Assembly (NCBI GenBank): GCA_001563335.1
Contig: LRSL01000086.1
Location: forward strand, 18,839 to 82,838
Direction of reading: 5' to 3'
DNA length: 64,000 nucleotides
Origin: Candidatus Thorarchaeota archaeon SMTZ1-45
Lineage (GTDB): Archaea; Asgardarchaeota; Thorarchaeia; Thorarchaeales; Thorarchaeaceae
Shown: positions 59,774-64,000 of the stretch, one piece after another
Layout: every line of letters starts with the position of its first letter
Position numbering within the stretch: position 1 is the stretch's first letter
The notes under the pieces: model-generated
The model's input: the letters and a program-made list of their open reading frames with translations, nothing else
Databases searched by the model: none
Told to the model about the DNA's origin: nothing
Program-made: the position numbers and the translations under genes

Positions 59774-61210
59774 ATGAAAAGCTTTCTTATTTTTCCTGCT
59801 CCAGATGTCATAAACCTTAGATATTCTACTCCAACATTAAGTCCTCCACTTGGTCTTCTCTATATCGCCTCTTCGTTACGCGAAGCTGGAGTCGAAGTCA
59901 GACTTGTTGACCAGTTGGGAGAAAAGATACCTGATGAAAAGATACTGAGGAGAGTAGAAAGATACTCTCCAGATGTAGTTGGTTTGTCATTGATGTCATG
60001 GCAGGCAAAAAAAGCTGCAAAACTGGCGGCTATGATTAAAGAGAAACTTCCTGACACTCATATAGTATTTGGAGGCGTGCATGCATCAATCAACGCCGAA
60101 CGAATGATGAAAAAATACATCCAAATCGATTCAACTATTGAGGGAGAGGGCGAGCTATCTATGGTCGAGCTTTTCAAAGCTCTAGAACACGGGAATTCTA
60201 TTCAAACAGTATCTGGTATCTATTACCGTGAGAACGGGAAAGTGAAGAGAGGTGCCTCTAGACGTCTTATAACCGATCTCGATTCTTTGCCACCACCTGC
60301 AATGGACTTGGTTAAGAAGGAATGGTATGGTCAATTAGAAGGATTGAAGTTACCATCGATGGTGTCTATGGTGTCTTCTAGAGGTTGTCCTTTCTCATGT
60401 AATTTCTGTTGCTGTAGTCAATTCGCAGGTAGGAAGTGGCGTTCACGGAGTCCTGAGAATGTGGTGGATGAGATTGAGGACCTATTAGCAGCAGGATATG
60501 AGACCATTTTCTTTGTTGATGATTGTTTTACCCTAAATAAGAAGCGTATATTGCGGATTAGTGAGCTAATTAAAAGGCGGAAACTCGAATTCAATTGGCT
60601 TTGTGAGGGAAGAGTTGACCAAATTGATTATCAAATGACTAGATCTATGGTCACGAGTGGTTGCAAGCTCATCTACCTTGGAATAGAGAGTGCAAATCAA
60701 AGGATACTTGATTTTTACAAGAAGAAGATAACTCCTCAAATGAGTATTCAAGCAGTAAAGACCTCTCGTAAGGCAGGCTTAGATATCATTCTTGGTACAT
60801 TCATCATTGGAGCACTTGGTGAAACAAGGAGCGAAATTCAAAATACTATCGATTTCACAATGAAACTCGATATTGATTTTCCTCAACTGAATATATTGGG
60901 AGCAATGCCGGGGACTGACATTTGGAATCAGCTAGTGAATCAAAAGTATATAGATCCTGAGGTGTATTGGGAAACAGGGGTCCTCGTTCCAGATATCTAT
61001 CCCAATTCGGTGAAGACCGATATTCTAGAAAGATGGATTACTGAAGTCTATGAGAAGTTTGTTCATAGAAAAAAATACCTACTGAAACAGATACTTATGA
61101 CGCTGAAGAGCAAGTATAGGATGCAACTTTTATTGAGAAATATGAGTCATGCGGGTAATATCTTAGATTATGTGAAAGGAAAAGCTGATGTCAATGGAGA
61201 AAAACACTAG
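59774..61210 (+). CDS. B12-binding-domain radical SAM protein
   Basis: 478 aa from ATG 59774 (GAGGTG 5-10 nt ahead; the track opens at GTG 59765). N-terminal cobalamin-binding fold PLGLLYIASSLREAGVEVRLVDQLG, then SPDVVGLSLMSWQAKKAAKLAAMIK and IVFGGVHASINAE. Radical SAM core: SRGCPFSCNFCCCSQF (C-x3-C-x2-C), FFVDDCFTLNKKR, YLGIESANQRILDFYKK, LGTFIIGALGETRSEI. It belongs to the large anaerobic group of methylases/cyclases; the substrate is unknown. It is in one strand group with the squalene-cyclase-like gene. Confidence 0.92.
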   Translation: MKSFLIFPAPDVINLRYSTPTLSPPLGLLYIASSLREAGVEVRLVDQLGEKIPDEKILRRVERYSPDVVGLSLMSWQAKKAAKLAAMIKEKLPDTHIVFGGVHASINAERMMKKYIQIDSTIEGEGELSMVELFKALEHGNSIQTVSGIYYRENGKVKRGASRRLITDLDSLPPPAMDLVKKEWYGQLEGLKLPSMVSMVSSRGCPFSCNFCCCSQFAGRKWRSRSPENVVDEIEDLLAAGYETIFFVDDCFTLNKKRILRISELIKRRKLEFNWLCEGRVDQIDYQMTRSMVTSGCKLIYLGIESANQRILDFYKKKITPQMSIQAVKTSRKAGLDIILGTFIIGALGETRSEIQNTIDFTMKLDIDFPQLNILGAMPGTDIWNQLVNQKYIDPEVYWETGVLVPDIYPNSVKTDILERWITEVYEKFVHRKKYLLKQILMTLKSKYRMQLLLRNMSHAGNILDYVKGKADVNGEKH

Positions 61211-61220
61211 AGTATTGCAA

Positions 61221-61296
61221 GGGAAAAAGGATGCCTAACAGTGCGTGGAACTGGAAAGTTCTCTGTTCATCCGACACTATCAGCCTCTGCTTCTTA
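61221..61296 (+). repeat. Dispersed intergenic repeat, copy 8 (good)
   Basis: AAAAAGGATGCCTAACAGTG, then GGAAAGTTCTCTGTTCATCC, then CAGCCTCTGCTTCTTAC. Followed by TTTGAGAACTGG, a shared 3' extension. It lies 11 nt after the radical SAM stop codon. Confidence 0.7.
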
Positions 61297-61360
61297 CTAA
61301 TTTGAGAACTGGTTGTATTTATCTTGGACCATTTAATTGCAAGTAAGGGGCGTTTCAAAA

Positions 61361-61957
61361 GTGTCATATTATCAAGATGTGAAGGACCCAAACATTCCAG
61401 TTGAAGTTGTTAAAGCCAGATTGGAAAATATCTGTGCGATTCTTGATATCAATCCACCAGAAACAATTGTCTATGAGGAATCATGGGGGTCTTTTCAGAG
61501 GCCTCGATTGCTAGATGATGGTAGAACGATCATTCTTTTTAAAAGCCAGGACGATTCTGTCCTAAACTGGCAGATATGTAATCTCTATCATACCTTGGCA
61601 AGTAGGAAATCTCCTAGATGGATTGTTCGCCATGTATTCTCCTTCATGCTTCTTCCAGTCATCTTTGTGACAATCAATGTGTTTGCTTTGATCTATCTTG
61701 AGGTTGGATCTTTTGACATAGGTTTATCTCTCACAGTTTTTCTTCTTCAGTTTCCATTTGCTGCATTTAGTTGGTATTGGAAAAAAGGACTTGAAGACGA
61801 CATAATACTATGGAGAAGCAGTATGAAACAAGCAGGGCTATGGCCTGATAATATTGGAAACCATTACAACAAGTTGCTCAAGAGAATTCCATATGCAATG
61901 ATACTATTTTTCATATTTTTCGCATTGTTATTTGGTTGGATGATAGTAACGAGTTAG
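61361..61957 (+). CDS. Membrane protein, unknown
   Basis: 198 aa from GTG 61361 (the track opens at TTG 61337, but AAGGGGCG is placed for 61361). N-terminal soluble part of 90 residues (YYQDVKDPNIPVEVVKARLENICAILDINPPETIVYEES), then three hydrophobic helices (VFSFMLLPVIFVTINVFALIYLEVG; GLSLTVFLLQFPFAAFSWYW; IPYAMILFFIFFALLFGWMIV). No family recognised. Confidence 0.62.
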   Translation: MSYYQDVKDPNIPVEVVKARLENICAILDINPPETIVYEESWGSFQRPRLLDDGRTIILFKSQDDSVLNWQICNLYHTLASRKSPRWIVRHVFSFMLLPVIFVTINVFALIYLEVGSFDIGLSLTVFLLQFPFAAFSWYWKKGLEDDIILWRSSMKQAGLWPDNIGNHYNKLLKRIPYAMILFFIFFALLFGWMIVTS

Positions 61958-61975
61958 AAAATGAGTCTAAAATGC

Positions 61976-62054
61976 AAAAGAGAAGGGGTGCTCAACAGTG
62001 AGCAGCTCGGGAAAGGTCCCTGTTCAACCGACCCTGTCAGCCTCTACTTCTTAC
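61976..62054 (+). repeat. Dispersed intergenic repeat, copy 9 (good)
   Basis: AAGGGGTGCTCAACAGTGAG, then GGGAAAGGTCCCTGTTCAAC, then CTGTCAGCCTCTACTTCTTA. The stem bases change in concert with copy 7: GGG...CCC and AACA...TGTT hold. Between convergent genes (61957 and 62094). Confidence 0.75.
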
Positions 62055-62093
62055 ACATCCATGAGTTCTATTCCTACATCTATGTCCTTTTCC

Positions 62094-62597
62094 TTATTCT
62101 AGTTCAGAGAGGACTCTGGAATACAACGCAGCTGACATGTGAAAGGTGGTTTCTTCAACAAGAGAACGAACTTTGGCGTGTGATTCCTTCTTCGATAGTA
62201 TTCCTTTCTTTGTGGCAGAAAGAATGATTCCGATAGTTCCTGTCATCCTGAGTCCAAGAGTTCTAGCTACGTCTCTTGCAGCTAGATCGTCAATGACTAT
62301 TACAGAATCTGATTTTTGCTTCTTGATATGATAAGCGAGTACAAGTGCATCTACCTCCCCTTGATGGAGTCCCATTTCATTAAGCTTGCCTGCGAGTGGG
62401 CTTTCTGGCACCTCTGACACAGTCAACCAGTCCGAGAAAGCACTTTGCAGAGTCGCATATTCTGATTCTGATGTATCAAGAACCTCCACCTTGACAGTAC
62501 CAACAGTGAAAACCTGGTCGAACAGTCGTTGTAATAGGTCAAGAAGTCCTAGTTTTCCTAAATAGATGAGAGGCGATGAGTTGACGATTGCAATCAA
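62094..62597 (-). CDS. PIN-like toxin, DUF3368 family
   Basis: 167 aa. IVNSSPLIYLGKLGLLDLLQRLFDQVFTVGTVKVEVLD is the first strand and helix, GEVDALVLAYHIKK the central acidic segment, and VIVIDDLAARDVARTLGLRMTGTIGIILSATKKGIL the C-terminal acidic pair DD with the typical GTIG(I/L)L motif. It is expected to be an RNase of the VapC kind held by the antitoxin encoded one nucleotide upstream. The first acidic position usually Asp is replaced by Asn-Ser in this family, so activity may be weak or different. Confidence 0.88.
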   Translation of the reverse strand: MIAIVNSSPLIYLGKLGLLDLLQRLFDQVFTVGTVKVEVLDTSESEYATLQSAFSDWLTVSEVPESPLAGKLNEMGLHQGEVDALVLAYHIKKQKSDSVIVIDDLAARDVARTLGLRMTGTIGIILSATKKGILSKKESHAKVRSLVEETTFHMSAALYSRVLSELE

Positions 62598-62598
62598 T

Positions 62599-62913
62599 TC
62601 ATATGCCCTCTACGAAGGTCAAGTCCTCTGTAAGCGTTTGTTCATCATACATGGTCACTTTGCGTTCAGCTAGTTCTCTCATCATTGCTCTTAGTGGTAT
62701 TTCAGCAATAGATGCTGCCTTCCAGATACTGAGCCGTCTAGCTTCAACTTCCTCAGAAAGATAATCGAGAAGATCGGCTGAAAGAGACCTATCGATGAGC
62801 TGTCTCACATACGATGATTTGTCAACTATCTTTCTTTTCTCCATCAAGAAAGTAAGGCGTTTTTCCAGCTCCTTATCCATTCTCACTGAGAGTACATCGC
62901 CCATTCCTATCAT
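62599..62913 (-). CDS. UPF0175-family antitoxin with ribbon-helix-helix start
   Basis: 104 aa. VLSVRMDKELEKRLTFLMEKRKIVDKSSYVRQLIDRSL is a ribbon-helix-helix DNA-binding domain; the rest, ARRLSIWKAASIAEIPLRAMMRELAERKV, is the UPF0175 tail. Such proteins pair with DUF3368 PIN toxins. It is one nucleotide ahead of the toxin. Start is ATG 62913 or ATG 62904; a TATA-like CATATACTCTG lies 20-30 nt ahead, giving a leaderless message. Confidence 0.82.
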   Translation of the reverse strand: MIGMGDVLSVRMDKELEKRLTFLMEKRKIVDKSSYVRQLIDRSLSADLLDYLSEEVEARRLSIWKAASIAEIPLRAMMRELAERKVTMYDEQTLTEDLTFVEGI

Positions 62914-62987
62914 GTATACTATGTATGACAGAGTATATGAAGTTATCCATTTTTATCTTTTAGTTCATCAAGTGGAATAAAGTCCTC

Positions 62988-63140
62988 TTATTCAAGAATC
63001 TGTTTCTGACGTTTGATGAACTCAATCTGTTCGTGTCTTCTGATTAGACGGAGGAGTGTATCGCTGAAATTCTCACCTGGTAATCGTGCTTCCTCCAAGC
63101 AATTGTAGGCTTCCTCAGTTATCCTAATCTTTTTGGTCAA
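62988..63140 (-). CDS. VapB-like antitoxin microprotein (50 aa)
   Basis: Not in the ORF track. TTG start: TKKIRITEEAYNCLEEARLPGENFSDTLLRLIRRHEQIEFIKRQKQILE. The layout 'KKIRITEEAYxxLxxxxxPGExFSDxLLRLI' is that of the DUF217-type VapB antitoxins of archaea. No matching VapC follows; the UPF0175-DUF3368 pair lies directly downstream on the same strand, so this may be an orphan or an additional regulator. TATATTCG is about 30 nt before the start. Confidence 0.7.
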   Translation of the reverse strand: MTKKIRITEEAYNCLEEARLPGENFSDTLLRLIRRHEQIEFIKRQKQILE

Positions 63141-63216
63141 TTTGCTTTCCCAGATTTCACTACACTCTGTCGAATATAAAGCTGAAAGAAACTAATACTA
63201 GGGGATTGAATGATGT

Positions 63217-63296
63217 TAAAGAGAAAGGGTGCCCAACAGTGAGCGGCTAGGGAAAGGTCCCGTTAGCCAACCCCGCCCGATAGCCTTGTACTTCGT
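63217..63296 (+). repeat. Dispersed intergenic repeat, copy 10 (good)
   Basis: AGAAAGGGTGCCCAACAGTG, then GGGAAAGGTCCCGTTAGCCA, then ATAGCCTTGTACTTC. AAC...GTT still pair. Upstream of the VapB-like gene on the opposite strand. Confidence 0.7.
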
Positions 63297-63353
63297 GTCC
63301 GTCTTAGATATTCGATGTTATAATCTGAGAACTCAAGCGAATCATCAATACAG

Positions 63354-63962
63354 TCAGTTACGAGAGTTTACATCCTCGACACACGTTTTGATGAGTAAAT
63401 ATCGGGGTACGTTTTTCATGTAGTCGCGGTACAGGTCACCATATTGTTTCAGGCAAGCTTGTTCCTCCGCTAGAACTCTAGACCTACCAAATAAGGAGGC
63501 TAGTATCTGAAGGAATATTACAAACAGTGATCCTACAGCAATACCAATCCCACTACCTGCAATGAATAACATGAGAATCTGAGGATGGCGCGATACTCTA
63601 TAGAGTCCTCTGGAAACTGGTTGATTGAGTGGAGTGTTCTTGAAGTTGAATAGAGCGATGATGAAACCAATCAGACCAAAAAAGAAGAGAACAATTCCGG
63701 GAATGAAAAAAAGGGAATCAACTTTGAGTGGAGAAAGGACTACTAGAATCATATAGACTACGAGCATAAGTTTCTCGGTCACATAGAAAGCTCGATGTTT
63801 TCTACTCCAGCTAGACCTGTTGTACTCGTAGAGCCTTTTCACTACATGTTTGGGGAAAGTGAGAAGTAAGACACCATATGTTAGGTACAATACAAGAAAG
63901 AGGATCCATCCATTGAACCATCCAATTTCAAGTGCAGGGAAGAACTCCATGTCACCAATCAT
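63354..63962 (-). CDS. Isoprenylcysteine/phospholipid methyltransferase-like membrane protein
   Basis: 202 aa with about five membrane helices. GLYRVSRHPQILMLF contains the RHPQ motif and LAEEQACLKQYGDLYRDYMKNVPRYL the EExxLxxxxGxxYxxYxxxVPR motif: together these define the family of ICMT, PEMT and Ste14-like methyltransferases. The substrate may be a lipid or a small protein. The GTPase at 33210 has no CaaX end, so a link to prenyl-cysteine methylation is not supported. Confidence 0.85.
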   Translation of the reverse strand: MIGDMEFFPALEIGWFNGWILFLVLYLTYGVLLLTFPKHVVKRLYEYNRSSWSRKHRAFYVTEKLMLVVYMILVVLSPLKVDSLFFIPGIVLFFFGLIGFIIALFNFKNTPLNQPVSRGLYRVSRHPQILMLFIAGSGIGIAVGSLFVIFLQILASLFGRSRVLAEEQACLKQYGDLYRDYMKNVPRYLLIKTCVEDVNSRN

Positions 63963-64000
63963 GCCACATCATTCATCAATACAAAGATAATGTATGGATA

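Noticed and set aside
61961-62227. 88-aa and similar ORFs that begin in the repeat (59037-59417, 61961-62227, 63229-63423, 55863-56171)
   Set aside because: Their similar starts (for example VLNS..LGKG) come from the DNA repeat itself; other copies are frameshifted or stopped, so they are not proteins.

Overview
This window is chromosomal DNA from an archaeon, most probably an Asgard archaeon of the Thorarchaeota type (lineage inferred). Seen in the sequence: a TFB/TFIIB initiation factor, ribosomal protein L10e (uL16), an RPA/SOSS-type OB-fold protein, TATA boxes 25-35 nt ahead of many starts, and a Rab/Ras-like small GTPase with a coiled-coil tail. The last is an Asgard eukaryotic-signature type of protein. 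Many genes start with TTG or GTG behind GGAGG/GGTGA ribosome sites. I saw no tRNA, rRNA, CRISPR array or complete insertion sequence.

Layout. 0-8.2 kb: endonuclease III (cut by the window edge), seryl-tRNA synthetase, a rubrerythrin-like protein, a conserved unknown, a radical SAM enzyme, an ECF transporter S-component, a GNAT enzyme, a threonine-synthase-like protein fused to a PadR-type winged helix, and superoxide reductase. 8.3-14.9 kb: a cluster of tiny genes, full-length transketolase, a surface protein, a broken TFB-like gene, and a flavin-fold oxidase with its MarR regulator. 15-24.5 kb: a secreted C45-type Ntn hydrolase, a B12-dependent ribonucleotide reductase carrying an intein, an acidic/basic micro-ORF pair, an acyl-CoA synthetase and a cupin. 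24.6-27.7 kb: an iron-sulfur/FeMo-cofactor-type cluster (two NifX-like proteins, two MinD-ferredoxin ATPases, a DUF134 regulator). 27.7-37.5 kb: a nonsense-mutated SDR, two MFS transporters, a GlcD/GlcF-type oxidase pair and the GTPase. 37.5-54.2 kb: ferritin-like protein, MgtA-type ATPase, lysine 2,3-aminomutase, SSB-TFB operon, L10e, LarE, Mrp ATPase plus a DUF5320-like partner, and a TYW1-like radical SAM enzyme. 54.2-64 kb: a looser accessory region with a DPS-like ferritin, TrmO, a flavodoxin-fold reductase, a B12-radical SAM enzyme and toxin-antitoxin genes. Almost every intergenic gap there carries a copy of one dispersed repeat.

How the genes work together. Oxygen and iron handling is a clear theme: superoxide reductase, rubrerythrin, two ferritin-like proteins, NifX/Mrp/MinD Fe-S assembly proteins and flavoproteins. 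A near-identical dyad, TGAATCNTGATTC, lies ahead of the NifX operon, the Mrp operon and the DPS-like gene, so these probably form one regulon (inference).

The most unusual items are: (1) a threonine synthase fold whose PLP lysine is replaced by isoleucine and which carries a DNA-binding domain, behind palindromic promoter sites; (2) two tandem micro-ORFs of 34 and 28 residues sharing a C-terminal STDAL...Y.Y.YR motif with mostly synonymous codon differences; (3) the shared dyad; (4) a dispersed repeat of about 70-95 bp in one orientation with a foldable core; (5) a TFB half-gene with two in-frame stops.
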